A stretch of 64,000 nt of DNA from assembly GCF_001544075.1 (NCBI RefSeq), contig NZ_BCNT01000001.1, positions 646,386 through 710,385 on the forward strand, given 5' to 3'. A model generated the notes under the pieces. That model saw only the letters and a program-made list of their open reading frames with translations, ran no database searches and had not been told where the DNA came from. Below, piece after piece: positions 9,588-20,932 of the stretch. Position numbers and translations under genes: made by a program. The first letter of the stretch is position 1. Each line of letters opens with the position of its first letter. This stretch comes from Comamonas terrae. Lineage in GTDB: Bacteria; Pseudomonadota; Gammaproteobacteria; Burkholderiales; Burkholderiaceae_C.

Positions 9588-10931
9588 TCATTTGTTCTTG
9601 TCGGCAAAAGGATTATGGGAGGTTTTCATCTCGATGCGCAACGGCGTGCCCACGAGATTGAACTCCTTGCGGAACCGGGTTTCCAGGAAGCGCTTGTAGG
9701 CATCGGTGACCAGCTCCAGCGAATTGCCGTGGATCACGATGACCGGCGGATTCATGCCGCCCTGGTGGGCATAGCGCATCTTGGGACGGTAGGCGCCGAC
9801 CTTCTTGGGCGTCTGGAACTGGATGGCCTCCATCAGCAGGCGCGTGAGCACCGGCGTGGGCATCTTGCAGGTGGCCGCGCGGTGGGCCTGGATGATGGAC
9901 TTCCACAGCGGCTCGATGCCCTGGCGCTTCTGGGCCGAGATGAAGTGCAGCGGAGCGAACTTCAGGAAGGACAGACGCGACTCGATGGAGCGCTCCAGCA
10001 TCTGGCGCTGGTAGTCGTCCACGGCATCCCATTTGTTGATGGCCAGCACCACGGAGCGGCCGCTTTCCAGGATGTAGCCCGCGATGTGGGCGTCCTGGTC
10101 GGTCACGCCCTGCGTGGCATCGATGAGCAGCAGCACCACATTGGCAGTCTCGATGGCCTGCAGCGTCTTGACCACCGAGAACTTCTCGATGGCCTCGAAC
10201 ACACGGCCCTTGCGGCGCAGGCCGGCCGTGTCGATGAGCTCGAATTTCTGGCCGTTGCGCTCGAACGGCACGGTGATGGCATCGCGCGTGGTGCCGGGCA
10301 TGTCGAAGGCCACGAGGCGCTCTTCGCCAAGCCAGGTGTTGATCAGCGTGGACTTGCCGGCATTGGGTCGGCCCGCCACCGCCAGCCGCACAGGGCGCTG
10401 GTCGTCGTCGCCAAAGATTTCCTCTTCGGGTTCGGGCAGGTTCAGCATGCCCAGTGCGGCGTCCACGAGGCTGCGCACGCCCTGGCCGTGCGCGGCCGAT
10501 ACCGCCATCACCTCGCCCAGGCCCAGCTCATAGAACTCGGACAGCTGCGCGCCGTCCTTCATGCCCTCGGCCTTGTTGGCCACCAGCACCGTGGGCTTGC
10601 TCAGGCGGCGCAGGTACTGGGCGATCTCATGATCCTGGCCCGACAGGCCAGCGCGCGCATCGAGCACGAATACGACCACGTCGGCCTCGGCCACGGCCTG
10701 CTGCGTCTGCTTGGCCATCTCCTTGAAGATGCCGCGCGTCGCATCGGGCTCGAAACCGCCGGTGTCGATGACGATGTATTCGTGCTTGCCCTGACGGCCC
10801 TGGCCGTAATGGCGGTCACGCGTCAGCCCTGCAAAGTCGGCGACGATGGCATCCCTCGACTTCGTGAGCCGGTTGAAGAGCGTCGACTTGCCCACATTGG
10901 GGCGCCCTACCAGGGCAATAACTGGCTTCAT
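9588..10931 (-). CDS. der: Ribosome biogenesis GTPase Der (EngA)
   Basis: 447 residues with two tandem GTPase domains and a C-terminal KH-like domain, the unique Der layout. First G1 is GRPNVGKST near residue 8, with DTGG and NKAEG. Second G1 is GRPNAGKST near 190, with DTAG and NKWD. The KH-like domain (about 360-440) contains [20 protein letters not shown]. Needed for 50S subunit assembly. I use the ATG at 10931 (MKPVIALVG). The frame stays open two codons upstream to a TTG, which is less likely. It is followed by hfq and preceded by bamB. Confidence 0.97.
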   Translation of the reverse strand: MKPVIALVGRPNVGKSTLFNRLTKSRDAIVADFAGLTRDRHYGQGRQGKHEYIVIDTGGFEPDATRGIFKEMAKQTQQAVAEADVVVFVLDARAGLSGQDHEIAQYLRRLSKPTVLVANKAEGMKDGAQLSEFYELGLGEVMAVSAAHGQGVRSLVDAALGMLNLPEPEEEIFGDDDQRPVRLAVAGRPNAGKSTLINTWLGEERLVAFDMPGTTRDAITVPFERNGQKFELIDTAGLRRKGRVFEAIEKFSVVKTLQAIETANVVLLLIDATQGVTDQDAHIAGYILESGRSVVLAINKWDAVDDYQRQMLERSIESRLSFLKFAPLHFISAQKRQGIEPLWKSIIQAHRAATCKMPTPVLTRLLMEAIQFQTPKKVGAYRPKMRYAHQGGMNPPVIVIHGNSLELVTDAYKRFLETRFRKEFNLVGTPLRIEMKTSHNPFADKNK

Positions 10932-10990
10932 TACCAAAAATACCTATTGGGATCTGCAAGGCCCGCGAGAGCCCGGGCAGATCATGCTTA

Positions 10991-12142
10991 TCAATCCGGC
11001 CGGAAGCCGTACACAGTTCCGCTGCGGCCGACCACCACCAGCGTATCGGCCACCGCCACCGGGGCCGTGGCCACACCGGTCTTGTCGGTTTCCAGGCGCG
11101 CCAGGGCCGAGCCGTCCTCGCGCGACAGCAGGTGCACCGTGCCCAGGTCGTCGCCCAGCACCACCGAGCGGCCCAGCACCAGCGGTGCCGTCAGCTTGCG
11201 GTACTGCAGCTTGTCGACGGACCACAGGCGCGAACCGTCGGCGCGGCGCCATGCCTGCACCGTGCCGTTGCTTTCGGCGCCGAACACGGATTGCTCGTCG
11301 CCGTCGATGCCATCGCTGCCCTTGGAGTTCTGGGTCCAGCGCACCGTGGCATTGTTGGTATCCACGCAGCCGACGGAGGCCTGGAAGGCGCGTGCGCAAA
11401 CGCTGCTGCCGATACGGCTGACATGACCGACCAGATCCACCAGGCGCTCCACGTCATTGGTGCCGCGCGGGCTGGCCAGGGGAGCCTCCCAGCGCACGGA
11501 ACCCGAATCCGGGTCCACGCCCACGAGACGGCCCGACAGGCCGGCCACCAGCGTGTTGCCCACGGCGATGAGCACGCCCGGCTGGCGCAGGATCAGGGGC
11601 TCGCCCGGACGGTCGGCAAACCACAGCTCGCGGCCGGTGTTGGCATCGAAGGCCGACAGCGAGCGGTCCGCAGCCATCACGAACACGCGCCCGCCGGCCA
11701 CCAGCGGCGGCGTGTAGACGGCGGCCTGCAGCTTGTGGGACCACAGCTTCTTGCCTTCGGCAAACACCAGCAGCTGGTTGCTGCCGGTCACCATGGCCGT
11801 GCGCTCGCCATCGCTGCCCACGCCGGTGGTCAGAGGCTCGCCCGCGCTGATCTTGCCCAGCTGGTTGCCGGTGCGGCCATCCAGCGTGGTCACGCTGCCG
11901 TCCTTGGCCACCAGGGTCACGGTATCGCCGCGCACCAGCGCCGGCATGGCCAGGGGCGCTTCGCTGCCCAGCTTGGCCGTCCAGGCCTGGTGAACCTGGA
12001 TCAGGCCGGGATTGGGCCCCAGGTCCAGCGGCTTGGGCTTTTCGCCGCTGCTGCTGAAGATGGAGCAGGCGCCCAGGGCCATGGACAGCGCGGACACGGC
12101 CAGCCAGCGCGGCACGGCAGGCGATTTCATTGCGGACTTCAT
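10991..12142 (-). CDS. bamB: Outer-membrane assembly lipoprotein BamB
   Basis: 383 residues from the chosen ATG. The signal peptide ends in a lipobox, MALGACSIF, so the mature protein should be acylated at Cys26 and sorted to the outer membrane. PQQ-like beta-propeller repeats follow, for example VTTLDGRTGNQLGKI, LSAFDANTGRELWF and LVGVDPDSGSVRWEA. BamB is an accessory part of the BAM complex that inserts outer-membrane beta-barrels. The frame extends to a TTG at 12163, just after the yfgM stop. ATGs at 12142 and 12130 both keep a full signal peptide. The bamB-yfgM-hisS context is typical. Confidence 0.94.
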   Translation of the reverse strand: MKSAMKSPAVPRWLAVSALSMALGACSIFSSSGEKPKPLDLGPNPGLIQVHQAWTAKLGSEAPLAMPALVRGDTVTLVAKDGSVTTLDGRTGNQLGKISAGEPLTTGVGSDGERTAMVTGSNQLLVFAEGKKLWSHKLQAAVYTPPLVAGGRVFVMAADRSLSAFDANTGRELWFADRPGEPLILRQPGVLIAVGNTLVAGLSGRLVGVDPDSGSVRWEAPLASPRGTNDVERLVDLVGHVSRIGSSVCARAFQASVGCVDTNNATVRWTQNSKGSDGIDGDEQSVFGAESNGTVQAWRRADGSRLWSVDKLQYRKLTAPLVLGRSVVLGDDLGTVHLLSREDGSALARLETDKTGVATAPVAVADTLVVVGRSGTVYGFRPD

Positions 12143-12165
12143 TGAGCAGGCAAAAGTCTTCAAGA

Positions 12166-12843
12166 TTAGTTCTCCGATGGCGTTGTCTTGGCCTGGGCCA
12201 CGGTGGCAGGCGTGGCGCCCAGCGCATTGAGCTTGAACTCGATCAGGTGGCGGTAGTCCAGATCCTTGTCCAGCGCCTTGTAGGCGATCTGGTACTGGGC
12301 CACGGCCTCCTGCGGCTTGCCGAGGGCCGCATACAGGTCGCCGCGGCGGTCGGCCTGCAGCCCGGAGAAGGATTCGGGCATGGAGCCTTCCAGCGCCTTC
12401 AGGCCTTCGTCGAACTGCTTTTGCTGCTCCAGCACGGTGGACAGGCGGATCTTGGCGATGGCCTTGTAGCCCTCGTCGCCCGTCTCGGCCACCCAGGCCA
12501 GCGCGGCCCTGGCATCGTCGAACTTGCCCGCATCCACCGCAGCCTTGGCCACCAGCAGGCCGGTCTGGGCCGCCTGCACGGTGCCGCCGAATTTGCTCTT
12601 GAGCTCGGCAAACGCCTGGTCGGCACGGGCCTGGTCCTTGCCGGCCAGGGCCACGTCGACGGCATGCTCGAGCGCCGCCGCCTGCACGGCCTGGCGCTTT
12701 TGCCAGTACTGGTAGCCATTCCAGCCGGCCAAGCCCAGGAAGATCACCACCAGCACGCTGGTGATCAGCGTGCCCCAGGTGTTCCAGAAATGCTTGAGCT
12801 GATCGAGTTGCTCTTGTTCTTCAAGGTCGAAATGACTTGCCAT
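12166..12843 (-). CDS. yfgM: YfgM-like TPR protein, inner-membrane anchored
   Basis: 225 residues. A charged N-terminus (HFDLEEQEQLDQLKHFW) precedes one membrane helix (ITSVLVVIFLGLAGW) and a periplasmic domain of tetratricopeptide-like helices (about 50-205). YfgM works with the PpiD chaperone near SecYEG and helps protect envelope proteins in transit. It lies directly upstream of bamB and 39 nt downstream of hisS, the conserved order. Confidence 0.93.
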   Translation of the reverse strand: MASHFDLEEQEQLDQLKHFWNTWGTLITSVLVVIFLGLAGWNGYQYWQKRQAVQAAALEHAVDVALAGKDQARADQAFAELKSKFGGTVQAAQTGLLVAKAAVDAGKFDDARAALAWVAETGDEGYKAIAKIRLSTVLEQQKQFDEGLKALEGSMPESFSGLQADRRGDLYAALGKPQEAVAQYQIAYKALDKDLDYRHLIEFKLNALGATPATVAQAKTTPSEN

Positions 12844-12882
12844 GGCTTGTGTTGTTGTGCTGGGTCGTTAACGGGATGGAGC

Positions 12883-14187
12883 TCAGTCGGCCGATTTTAG
12901 GGTGTCGGCCCAGTCCTGAACCTGCGCCAGGGATTGCTGCTGCTGCGCGCCCTGCCCGTCACGCAGCGCCTTGACCGTGACCATGCCCTGGGCCAGCTCG
13001 TCCGCACCGAAGATCAGCGCAAAGCGCGCACCCGAGGCATCGGCCTTCTTGAACTGGGATTTCATCGAGCCCATGCCTTCGGCGGAGCCGCCGGCGGCCG
13101 CATGCATCTGCACGGCCACGCCGGCAGCGCGCAGACGCTGCACGGTCTGGAAGACCTGGGGCAGCGCCGCTGCATCGGGAATGATGGCATAGGCGTCGGC
13201 CGCGGGCTGCGGGATCTCGGCGCCGATTTCCTTGAGCAGCTCGAGCACGCGCTCGATGCCCATGCCCCAGCCCACGGCCGGAGCGGGCTTGCCGCCGATT
13301 TCCTCGATCAGGTAGTCGTAGCGGCCGCCGCCGCAGATCGTGCCCTGCGAGCCCAGCTTGTCGGTGATGAACTCGAACACCGTGAGGTTGTAGTAGTCCA
13401 TGCCTCGCACCAGGCGCGGGTTCAGCGTCCAGGCCACGCCGTTGGCATCCAGGATGTCCTGCACGGCCTTCAGGTGGGCCTTGGAAGCCTCGCCCAGGTA
13501 GTCGAACAGCTTGGGCGCGGCGTTGACCATTTCCTGCATGGCAGGGTTCTTGGTGTCCAGCACACGCAGCGGGTTGGTGTACATGCGGCGCCTGGCCTCT
13601 TCGTCCATCACGCCGGTGTGCTGCTCGAAATAGGCGACCAGCGCCTCGCGGTGGGCCTTGCGCTCCTCGGGCTGGCCCAGGCTGTTGAGCTCCAGGCGCA
13701 CGCCCTCGATGCCCAGCTCCTTCCAGAGCTGGTCGGCCAGCAGGATGACTTCGGCGTCCAGCTCGGGGCCGGCAAAGCCCATGGCTTCCACGCCCACCTG
13801 GTGGAACTGGCGGTAGCGGCCGCGCTGCGGGCGCTCGTGGCGGAACATGGGGCCGATGTAGAACAGGCGCTTGCCGCCGTCGTACAGCAGGTTGTTCTCG
13901 ACGATGGCACGCACCACGCCGGCCGTGCCTTCGGGACGGATGGTCAGGTGCTCGCCGTTGAGCTTGTCCTCGAAGGAGTACATCTCCTTCTCGACGATGT
14001 CGGTCACCTCGCCCAGGCCGCGCACGAACAGGGCCGTGGGCTCGACGATGGGCGTGCGGATGTTGCGGTAGGCAAAGCGTCCCATCAGGTCGCGCACCTT
14101 GCCCTCGAACCACTCCCAGCGCGCGGAATCGGGCGGGAGGATGTCGTTCATGCCTTTGATGGCGGTCAGTTTTTCGTTCTTGGCCAC
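12883..14187 (-). CDS. hisS: Histidyl-tRNA synthetase
   Basis: 434 residues from a GTG start ([15 protein letters not shown]). Class II motifs are present: [15 protein letters not shown] near the start, motif 2 [18 protein letters not shown], the histidine-specific signature [13 protein letters not shown] near residue 268, and motif 3 [13 protein letters not shown]-terminal anticodon-binding domain follows. The frame is open 18 codons further upstream to an ATG at 14241, but that extension (MLRAASSFF...) runs through a repeat palindrome and does not look like HisS. I therefore prefer the GTG at 14187, which has GTGAG 8 nt before it. Confidence 0.95.
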   Translation of the reverse strand: MAKNEKLTAIKGMNDILPPDSARWEWFEGKVRDLMGRFAYRNIRTPIVEPTALFVRGLGEVTDIVEKEMYSFEDKLNGEHLTIRPEGTAGVVRAIVENNLLYDGGKRLFYIGPMFRHERPQRGRYRQFHQVGVEAMGFAGPELDAEVILLADQLWKELGIEGVRLELNSLGQPEERKAHREALVAYFEQHTGVMDEEARRRMYTNPLRVLDTKNPAMQEMVNAAPKLFDYLGEASKAHLKAVQDILDANGVAWTLNPRLVRGMDYYNLTVFEFITDKLGSQGTICGGGRYDYLIEEIGGKPAPAVGWGMGIERVLELLKEIGAEIPQPAADAYAIIPDAAALPQVFQTVQRLRAAGVAVQMHAAAGGSAEGMGSMKSQFKKADASGARFALIFGADELAQGMVTVKALRDGQGAQQQQSLAQVQDWADTLKSAD

Positions 14188-14225
14188 GTGAAATCTCACA
14201 TCTGGGCTACTCTGAAAAAAGGAGC

Positions 14226-14241
14226 TTGCTGCGCGCAGCAA
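14226..14241. repeat. Perfect 16-bp palindrome upstream of hisS
   Basis: TTGCTGCGCGCAGCAA is a perfect palindrome in the hisS-ispG gap, about 40 nt before the hisS start. It is GC-rich and belongs to the same intergenic patch as the repeat at 14284. It could be part of a degenerate dispersed element or a hairpin in the hisS leader. Confidence 0.5.
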
Positions 14242-14283
14242 ACCTTGATTTCACAGAGAAACCATAATCAAATTCATATGGAT

Positions 14284-14305
14284 AGCGCGCTAGCTGCTAT
14301 CAATT
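14284..14305 (+). repeat. Dispersed intergenic repeat, copy 2
   Basis: Core AGCGCGCTAGCTGCTATCAA followed by TT. It shares the GCGCNAGCNGCTATCA core with the copies at 30915, 35597 and 37434. It lies in the gap between ispG and hisS. Confidence 0.55.
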
Positions 14306-14363
14306 CCTGAGACAGGCTTGCGACCATTGTGCCAGCAAGCCGCTCCTTCCCCTGTTTGCCGGT

Positions 14364-15671
14364 TCAGCCGCGGGTGCCGTAGCGGCGCTGCACATAGTCC
14401 TGGACGATGGCCTGGAACTCTTCGGCAATGCGCTCGCCGCGCAGCGTCATCGCCTTCTCGCCATCGATGAAGACCGGCGCCGCAGGCGCCTCGCCCGTGC
14501 CCGGCAGGCTGATGCCGATGTCGGCATGCTTGCTCTCGCCGGGACCGTTGACGATGCAGCCCATCACGGCCACCTTCATGGCTTCCACGCCCGGATAGCG
14601 GGCACGCCAGAGCGGCATTTCGCCGCGCAGGAAGTCGTCGATGCGCTTGGCCAGCTCCTGGAAGGTGGTGCTGGTCGTGCGCCCGCAGCCCGGACAGGCC
14701 GTGACGCTGGGCACGAACACGCGCAGGCCCAGAGCCTGCAGGATTTCGGAGGCCACCACCACTTCCTGCGTGCGCGCCTCGCCGGGCTGGGGCGTGAGCG
14801 AGACGCGGATGGTGTCGCCGATGCCTTCCTGCAGCAGCACGGACAGCGCGGCGGTGGAGGCCACCGTGCCCTTGGTGCCCATGCCGGCCTCGGTCAGGCC
14901 CAGGTGCAGCGCATAGTCGCAGCGCTGCGCCAGCGCACGGTAGACCGAGATCAGGTCCTGCACGCCGCTGACCTTGCACGAGAGGATGATGTTGTCGCCG
15001 TTCAGGCCCATCTCCTCGGCGCGGCGCGCGGACGAGACGGCCGAGGTGATCAGCGCCTCGTACATGACCTGGCGCGTATCCCAGGGACGGGCACGCCGGC
15101 TGTTGGCATCCATCAGCTCGGCCATGATTTCCTGGTCCAGCGAGCCCCAGTTCACGCCGATGCGCACTGCCTTGTCGTATTTGGCGGCAATCTCGATCAT
15201 CTGGCCGAACTGGCGGTCCTTCTTGTCGCCCTTGCCCACGTTGCCGGGGTTGATGCGGTACTTGGACAGCGCCTCGGCGCAGGCCGGGTAGTCGGTCAGC
15301 AGGCGGTGGCCGTTGTAGTGGAAGTCGCCCACCAGCGGCACGTACTCGCCCATGCGGTCCAGCTGCTCGCGGATGTAGGGCACGGCGGCCGCGGCCTCGG
15401 GCGTGTTGACGGTGATGCGCACCATCTCCGAGCCCGCCTGGGCCAGCTGGCGCACCTGGATGGCAGTCTCCACGGCATCCACGGTGTCGGTATTGGTCAT
15501 GGACTGCACGCGCACGGGCGCGTCGCCGCCCACGGTGACCACGTTGTTGCGCCAGACCACGCGCGCCTGGCGCGAGCGGCGCGGCAGCGGCGATGCGATC
15601 GCGATGGGTGCCGCCTCGCCCGGCTGCTGCGAATTCTCGGAATCTTGCACTCTTGTCACCTTGAGGATCAC
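14364..15671 (-). CDS. ispG: 4-hydroxy-3-methylbut-2-en-1-yl diphosphate synthase IspG (GcpE)
   Basis: 435 residues. It makes HMBPP from MEcPP in the non-mevalonate isoprenoid pathway, using a [4Fe-4S] cluster. The N-terminal TIM-barrel contains [20 protein letters not shown]. The cluster ligands are in [16 protein letters not shown] and [20 protein letters not shown] (three Cys plus a Glu). The start is a GTG at 15669-15671 that overlaps the rodZ stop as GTGA, so it is coupled to rodZ. The first 30 residues ([15 protein letters not shown]) look like a variable leader. A later in-frame start is possible but leaves no overlap. Confidence 0.96.
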   Translation of the reverse strand: MILKVTRVQDSENSQQPGEAAPIAIASPLPRRSRQARVVWRNNVVTVGGDAPVRVQSMTNTDTVDAVETAIQVRQLAQAGSEMVRITVNTPEAAAAVPYIREQLDRMGEYVPLVGDFHYNGHRLLTDYPACAEALSKYRINPGNVGKGDKKDRQFGQMIEIAAKYDKAVRIGVNWGSLDQEIMAELMDANSRRARPWDTRQVMYEALITSAVSSARRAEEMGLNGDNIILSCKVSGVQDLISVYRALAQRCDYALHLGLTEAGMGTKGTVASTAALSVLLQEGIGDTIRVSLTPQPGEARTQEVVVASEILQALGLRVFVPSVTACPGCGRTTSTTFQELAKRIDDFLRGEMPLWRARYPGVEAMKVAVMGCIVNGPGESKHADIGISLPGTGEAPAAPVFIDGEKAMTLRGERIAEEFQAIVQDYVQRRYGTRG

Positions 15672-16666
15672 TTCACCTCGAAGCGGGCCACGTTGTCGCG
15701 CGTGCCCGCGATGTCCAGCGGCTCGCCGCGCACCAGTACCTGGGTACCCTTGGCATTGCCCACGATCACGGACAGGGGCAGCTCGCCGCCGGCGGTCACG
15801 GCCTCATCCTTGGCCAGCGTCTTTTCCAGCACCACCTTGCCCTTGGCATCCCTGACCTTGACCCACGATTGTGCGCTGGCGCGCATTTCCAGGACGGCGC
15901 CAGAGGCTTGCGCAGGGGCGGCGGCCACCGGAGCCTGGGCAGCAGCGCTGCCGGCTGCACTTGCCGCCGCTGCGGAACTGGCCGGCTCCGCTGCGGGCGC
16001 TGCTGCGGCAGGCGGCTGCACCGGCGTGGCCGCATTGACCGCGTCGGCCGTCACGGCCTCGCTGCTGCTGCCCGGGGCTGCCGCCGGCGCCTGGCTCGCC
16101 ACCGGGCTGGTGACGGTGCTGCCGGCGGCGGCCCCTGCATCGGCCGCGCCGTGGGCAGCCGCCGCAGCGGCAGGCGCCTGGGCTTGCGGCCCGGCATCGC
16201 CGCTCTGGTGCAGCGGCACGAAATAGACGGCTGCCGCAGCCGCCAGCAGCAGCAGCACGCCGGCCACGACTTTGCGCGAACCGTGGGAAGAGCCACCCAG
16301 CGAGGTGCCCGCGCTGCGGAAATGGCTGCGCTCCTTGACGGTGGCATTGATGCCCGGGCCGGCCTTGCTCAGGCTCTTGGGCTCGGTGCGCGGCAGTGCA
16401 GCCAGCACCGGGGCCGCATCGATGCGCAAGGTGCGGCACATGCCCATGGCCAGCGCCCGCATGAACACGTGGTCGGGAAAGGCTGCGTAGTCGTCGGCCT
16501 CCAGGGCCTCCAGCTTGCCTTGCGGCACCTTCAATGTCGCCGCCAGGCTGGGCAGCTGCACGCGCGCGGCCTCGCGGGCCTGGCGCAGCAGGGCACCGGC
16601 CGTCATCTGGGGCTGCACTTGCTCGTCGCTTTGCATATTCACCTTGTCCACCGCACTGTCACTCAT
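15668..16666 (-). CDS. rodZ: RodZ-like cell-shape protein
   Basis: 332 residues. A cytoplasmic Xre-type helix-turn-helix domain (about 22-92; [20 protein letters not shown]) is followed by a membrane helix at 133-150 ([18 protein letters not shown]). An Ala/Pro-rich periplasmic linker (about 155-250) and a C-terminal DUF4115 beta domain ([20 protein letters not shown]) complete it. RodZ links MreB filaments to the wall-synthesis machinery. The start ATG (MSDSAVDK) overlaps the last 8 nt of pilW, ATGAGTGA. Longer upstream starts in the frame lie inside pilW and are unlikely. The long linker is typical of high-GC betaproteobacteria. Confidence 0.9.
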   Translation of the reverse strand: MSDSAVDKVNMQSDEQVQPQMTAGALLRQAREAARVQLPSLAATLKVPQGKLEALEADDYAAFPDHVFMRALAMGMCRTLRIDAAPVLAALPRTEPKSLSKAGPGINATVKERSHFRSAGTSLGGSSHGSRKVVAGVLLLLAAAAAVYFVPLHQSGDAGPQAQAPAAAAAAHGAADAGAAAGSTVTSPVASQAPAAAPGSSSEAVTADAVNAATPVQPPAAAAPAAEPASSAAAASAAGSAAAQAPVAAAPAQASGAVLEMRASAQSWVKVRDAKGKVVLEKTLAKDEAVTAGGELPLSVIVGNAKGTQVLVRGEPLDIAGTRDNVARFEVK

Positions 16667-17501
16667 TGAATGCACCCCGCTCATACGCGAGCCACTGGCG
16701 CGATTGCGGGAAACGTCGCTGCAATTGATCGGCCAGCTGGCGCACACCGATGTCGTCGCGCAAAGCCCTGTCGATCTTGATGCCCAGCCACAGGCTCTCG
16801 GCGCTGGACTGGTTGGTATTGTTCAGGCGGCGAATATAGAACTGGGCCTTCTTGGCCTCGCCCTTTTGCCACAGCACGTTGGAGAGGTTGTAGGCCGCCG
16901 CGGGGTTGCCCACGTCCATCTCGTACGCGCTGAACAGGTTCTGGTAGGCCGGCTCCAGCTGGCCGGCCTGCTGGTAGCACAGGCCCTTGGCCAGCAGGGT
17001 CTTGGGCTGCTCGCGGTAGCCCGGCGCCTTCATCGCCTTGTCGAACCATTGCTGGGCCTGGTCGAAGTTCTGCTGCTGGCACTGCAGCCAGCCGTAGTTG
17101 TGGATCTGGTTGCCGTCCTGCGGGCTCAGCTCCATGGCCTTGCGCATGGCGATGTCGGCCTTGGGCCAGTCGCGGTTCTGCATCAGGATCAGGCCCAGCA
17201 GCCCATAGGCATCGGCATAGTTGGGATTGGCGGCGAGGGCCTGGCCCACCTCTTCCGTGGCCACATCCAGGCGCCCGGCCTGGAAATAGTTGGCGGCCAG
17301 TTCCAGGCGGATCTGGGCGCGGCGCTGGGCATCGGCTGCGGGCGCATTGGCCGTCGCGGTCGCCGTGGGCGGCACCAGCGTGCTGGCCGAGTTGCTGGCG
17401 CAGCCTGCCAGCACAGCAGCGACAACCGGCATTCCCCACCAGGCCCATGACCTCCACGAGCCCCCATGTTTTCCGCGCGGTTGTCCTGCCACTGCCTGCA
17501 T
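16659..17501 (-). CDS. pilW: Type IV pilus assembly lipoprotein PilF/PilW (TPR)
   Basis: 280 residues from ATG 17501. The signal region WWGMPVVAAVLAGCASNSAS ends in lipobox LAGC. TPR repeats follow from about residue 65 (RLELAANYFQAGRLDVATEE, ANPNYADAYGLLGLILMQ, DGNQIHNYGWLQCQQQNFDQ). This is the pilotin that helps the PilQ secretin reach the outer membrane. The rlmN-pilF-rodZ order is conserved. The frame stays open upstream into rlmN, but the lipoprotein signal fixes the start. The gene overlaps rodZ by 8 nt. Confidence 0.92.
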   Translation of the reverse strand: MQAVAGQPRGKHGGSWRSWAWWGMPVVAAVLAGCASNSASTLVPPTATATANAPAADAQRRAQIRLELAANYFQAGRLDVATEEVGQALAANPNYADAYGLLGLILMQNRDWPKADIAMRKAMELSPQDGNQIHNYGWLQCQQQNFDQAQQWFDKAMKAPGYREQPKTLLAKGLCYQQAGQLEPAYQNLFSAYEMDVGNPAAAYNLSNVLWQKGEAKKAQFYIRRLNNTNQSSAESLWLGIKIDRALRDDIGVRQLADQLQRRFPQSRQWLAYERGAFNE

Positions 17502-17527
17502 GTACGGTTCCCTCTTGCGAATGTCCC

Positions 17528-18649
17528 TCAAGACACCTGCTTGAGGGTGATGGTGCGCTGCCTTGCCATGCGCTCGGCAGCACGAGTCCTGTCCTTCACG
17601 TCCCCGGCCAGCTGGCCGCAGGCCGCGTCGATATCGTCGCCGCGCGTCTTGCGCACGGTCGTCACGATGCCGGCGTTGTTCAGCAGATTGGCAAATTCGG
17701 TCACCCGGGCTGCGGGCGACCGCAGCAGTCCCGAAGCCGGGAAGGGGTTGAACGGAATCAGGTTGAATTTGCACCAGCTCTTGCCATCGCCGCGCGCGCG
17801 CACCAACTCTATCAGCTGGCGCGCATGCTCAGGCTGATCATTGACGCCATCGAGCATGCAATATTCGAAAGTGATGAAGTCGCGCGGCGCGAATTCCAGA
17901 TAGCGCAGGCAGGCATCCAGCAACTCGGCGATGGGGTACTTCTTGTTCAGCGGCACCAGGTTGTCGCGCAGCGGATCGTTGGGCGCGTGCAGCGACACGG
18001 CCAGCGCCACCGGGCAATCCTTGGCCAGGCGGTCCATCATGGGCACCACGCCCGAGGTGGACACCGTCACGCGGCGCCGCGACAGGCCGTAGCCGTGGTC
18101 GTCCAGCATCGCCCTGAGCGCCGGCACCAGGGCGCCATAGTTCTGCAGCGGCTCGCCCATGCCCATCATCACCACGTTGGAGATGACGCGCTCGTCGGTG
18201 CCCAGGCGCTTTCTCAGCGCATGCTCCGCGTACCACAGCTGCGCCAGGATCTCGCCCGTGGTCAGATTGCGGCTGAAGCCCTGATGCCCCGTCGAGCAAA
18301 AGCGGCAGCCCACCGCGCAGCCGGCCTGGGACGACACGCACAGCGTGCCGCGGTCGTCCTCGGGAATGAAAACGGATTCGACGGCATTGCCGTCACCCAC
18401 GTCGAAAAGCCACTTCACGGTACCGTCGGCCGAGACATGTTCGGTCACGACGGGCAAGGCGGTGATGTGGGCCCGGCTCTTGAGCTTTTCGCGCAGGGAC
18501 TTGGCCAGATCGGTCATCTGGTCGAAATCGCTGGCGCCGCGCTGGTGGATCCAGCGGAAAAGCTGCGTGGCGCGGAAACGCTTCTCCCCGAGCTGCTCGC
18601 AGTATGCGGTCAGGCCCTCGAGGTCGAAATCAAGCAAATTGGTTGTCAT
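17528..18649 (-). CDS. rlmN: Dual-specificity RNA methyltransferase RlmN
   Basis: 373 residues. This radical-SAM enzyme methylates C2 of A2503 in 23S rRNA and A37 in some tRNAs. The iron-sulfur cluster motif is CAVGCRFC (CxxxCxxC) at about residues 112-119. The SAM-binding [10 protein letters not shown] region follows. The C-terminal Cys that carries the methyl intermediate is in [15 protein letters not shown]. The start is ATG at 18649 ([13 protein letters not shown]), matching family starts. The open frame continues 31 codons upstream without recognisable sequence. It lies 26 nt upstream of pilW. Confidence 0.97.
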   Translation of the reverse strand: MTTNLLDFDLEGLTAYCEQLGEKRFRATQLFRWIHQRGASDFDQMTDLAKSLREKLKSRAHITALPVVTEHVSADGTVKWLFDVGDGNAVESVFIPEDDRGTLCVSSQAGCAVGCRFCSTGHQGFSRNLTTGEILAQLWYAEHALRKRLGTDERVISNVVMMGMGEPLQNYGALVPALRAMLDDHGYGLSRRRVTVSTSGVVPMMDRLAKDCPVALAVSLHAPNDPLRDNLVPLNKKYPIAELLDACLRYLEFAPRDFITFEYCMLDGVNDQPEHARQLIELVRARGDGKSWCKFNLIPFNPFPASGLLRSPAARVTEFANLLNNAGIVTTVRKTRGDDIDAACGQLAGDVKDRTRAAERMARQRTITLKQVS

Positions 18650-18805
18650 ATCGGCAGGTGGCTGCAGGTGGCGGTCCAACACCGGAGGCATTGAACGGCC
18701 TGGGTTTGCCACGCCGTTGCCTGCGGCTTGCGCTGCTGACACCGGCTCCGCAAACGCGAAGCCCTGGCGTCAGAGCGAAAGCATGCGGCAGAAAGCCAGC
18801 GTGGA

Positions 18806-19231
18806 TTAACGCGAGTAAACGTTCATGCCGGGGAAGAAGAATGCCACTTCCACGGCTGCGGTTTCAGCGGCGTCGGAGCCGTGCACGGCGTTGGCGTCGA
18901 TGCTGTCGGCGAAGTCGGCGCGGATCGTGCCCTTCTCGGCCTTCTTGGGGTCGGTGGCGCCCATCAGCTCACGGTTCTTCAGGATGGCGTTCTCGCCTTC
19001 CAGGGCCTGGATCATCACGGGGCCGGAGACCATGAAGTCCACCAGGTCCTTGAAGAAGGGGCGCTCCTTGTGCACGGCGTAGAACTGCTCGGCCTCCAGG
19101 CGCGACAGGTGGACCATCTTGGCGGCCACGACCTTCAGGCCGGCAGCTTCAAAACGGGCGTAGATTTGGCCGATCACGTTCTTGGCAACTGCGTCGGGCT
19201 TGATGATGGAGAGAGTGCGTTCGATAGCCAT
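18806..19231 (-). CDS. ndk: Nucleoside diphosphate kinase
   Basis: 141 residues, the usual length. It moves the terminal phosphate from ATP to other nucleoside diphosphates by a ping-pong mechanism through a phosphohistidine. The active-site His lies in [12 protein letters not shown] (about 114-125). The N-terminal [18 protein letters not shown] and the Kpn loop region are intact. It begins with ATG preceded by TAGGAACC. It is 156 nt upstream of rlmN on the same strand and begins the ndk-rlmN-pilW-rodZ-ispG-hisS block. Confidence 0.98.
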   Translation of the reverse strand: MAIERTLSIIKPDAVAKNVIGQIYARFEAAGLKVVAAKMVHLSRLEAEQFYAVHKERPFFKDLVDFMVSGPVMIQALEGENAILKNRELMGATDPKKAEKGTIRADFADSIDANAVHGSDAAETAAVEVAFFFPGMNVYSR

Positions 19232-19364
19232 GGTGTTTGGTTCCTACTCAGGGTTACTATGGTTTTTGCCGGAAAGGCAAAACCGTCGATTTTAGCGGTG
19301 CCGCCATAGACCTGGGCGAACCCGGGCCACGCGGCACCACTCAAATACTGGCAGCGGGCCGCTC

Positions 19365-20932
19365 TCAGCGGCCGCCACGGCGACCACCGGGGCCGCGCTT
19401 GGCGTTCTGGCGCGCGCGCGAAAGGCTGTCGCCGCCGATATAGCCCACCGAGGTGCGCATGGGATCGGGCTGGCTGCCTTGCGTACGTCCGCCGGCCGCG
19501 CCTTTCTTGCTGCCGCCAAGCGCCTTGCCGCGCGGGCGATCGGGCCGGTCACCCAGCATGCCGCTGGGCGCTGGGCGGTTGCCGTCCCACTCGCCGCGGC
19601 GCTGGCCACCCCCTTCGCGGCGGCCGCTCTGGGGACGGTCGGCATTGAAGCCGCCGCGGCCGCCATTGCCCCGGCCGTTGCGGCTGTTGCGATTGCCGCC
19701 ACGGCCGTTGTGGGCCGAGCGGTCGACGGCGGGGCGCTCCTTGACGCCGGCCACCGCCATCAGCGCCTGGATGTCCGCCTGATCCAGCTCCACCCAGGCG
19801 CCGCGCTTCAGGCCGCGCGGCAGCATCATGGCGCCGTAGCGGATGCGGATCAGGCGGCTGACCGCGTGGCCCACGGCCTCGAACATGCGGCGCACCTCGC
19901 GGTTGCGGCCCTCGGAGATGGTGACGCGATACCAGCAGTTGGCGCCTTCGCCGCCGCCGTCCTCGATGGAACCGAAGGCGGCTTCGCCGTCCTCCAGCTG
20001 CACGCCGTCCAGCAGGCGCTGCTTTTCCTCGCTGCTCAGCGCACCCAGCACGCGGGCCGCGTATTCGCGCTCCAGGCCGAAGCGCGGGTGCATGAGGGAG
20101 TTGGCGAGCTCACCCGAGCTGGTGAACAGCAGCAGGCCTTCGGTATTCAGGTCCAGGCGGCCCACGGACTGCCACTTGCCATGCTGCAGCTTGGGCAGCT
20201 TGCGGAACACCGTGGGACGGTTCTGCGGATCGTCATGCGTGACGACCTCGCCCACGGGCTTGTGGTAGGCGATCACGCGGGCCGGCGGCGGGTCGATGCG
20301 AAAGCGTATCGGCTTGCCGTTGACCTTGACCGTGTCGCCGAACTGGATGCGCTGGCCGATGTGGGCAGGCTCGTTGTTGACCGAGATGCGGCCTTCCAGA
20401 ATCATCTGCTCCATTTCCAGGCGCGAGCCCAGGCCCGCCTGGGCCAGCACCTTGTGCAGCTTGGGTGAATCCACCTGGGGCTGGAGCACGCGCTTGGCCG
20501 GCATGGCCGCGCCGTTTTCCTCGTCGGCATCGAATTCGCCGGAGACCACGTCGGCAAAGCCATAGCCCTGCGAAGCCTTCTTCTGCGCCCTGGCATTGTT
20601 TCTGGCTGCAGCGCCCGTCTGTTCGACGGCATCTGCTTCCATTTCAAGAGCATCCCCGTCAGCATGCTCTTGGGCGGAGCCCACGACCTCCAACGGCTCC
20701 GGCACAGCTTCAGCCAGCGGCGCGGCATCGGCAACCGCTTCCGGCAGGCTCTTCTCGGCTGCCTTGCGGGGCTTTGCCGCCGCACGCTTGCGCGGAGCAG
20801 CAGGCTTTTTCTCGGCCGCAGCGCCGTCCTTGGGCTGGGTGGTCCGGGGCTTGCGCGGCTTCTTCGCGGCAGCGCTGGCGTCCGCTTCGGATGGCAGAGC
20901 CTGTCCATCCTGCATCTGGGTCGATGTCTCGT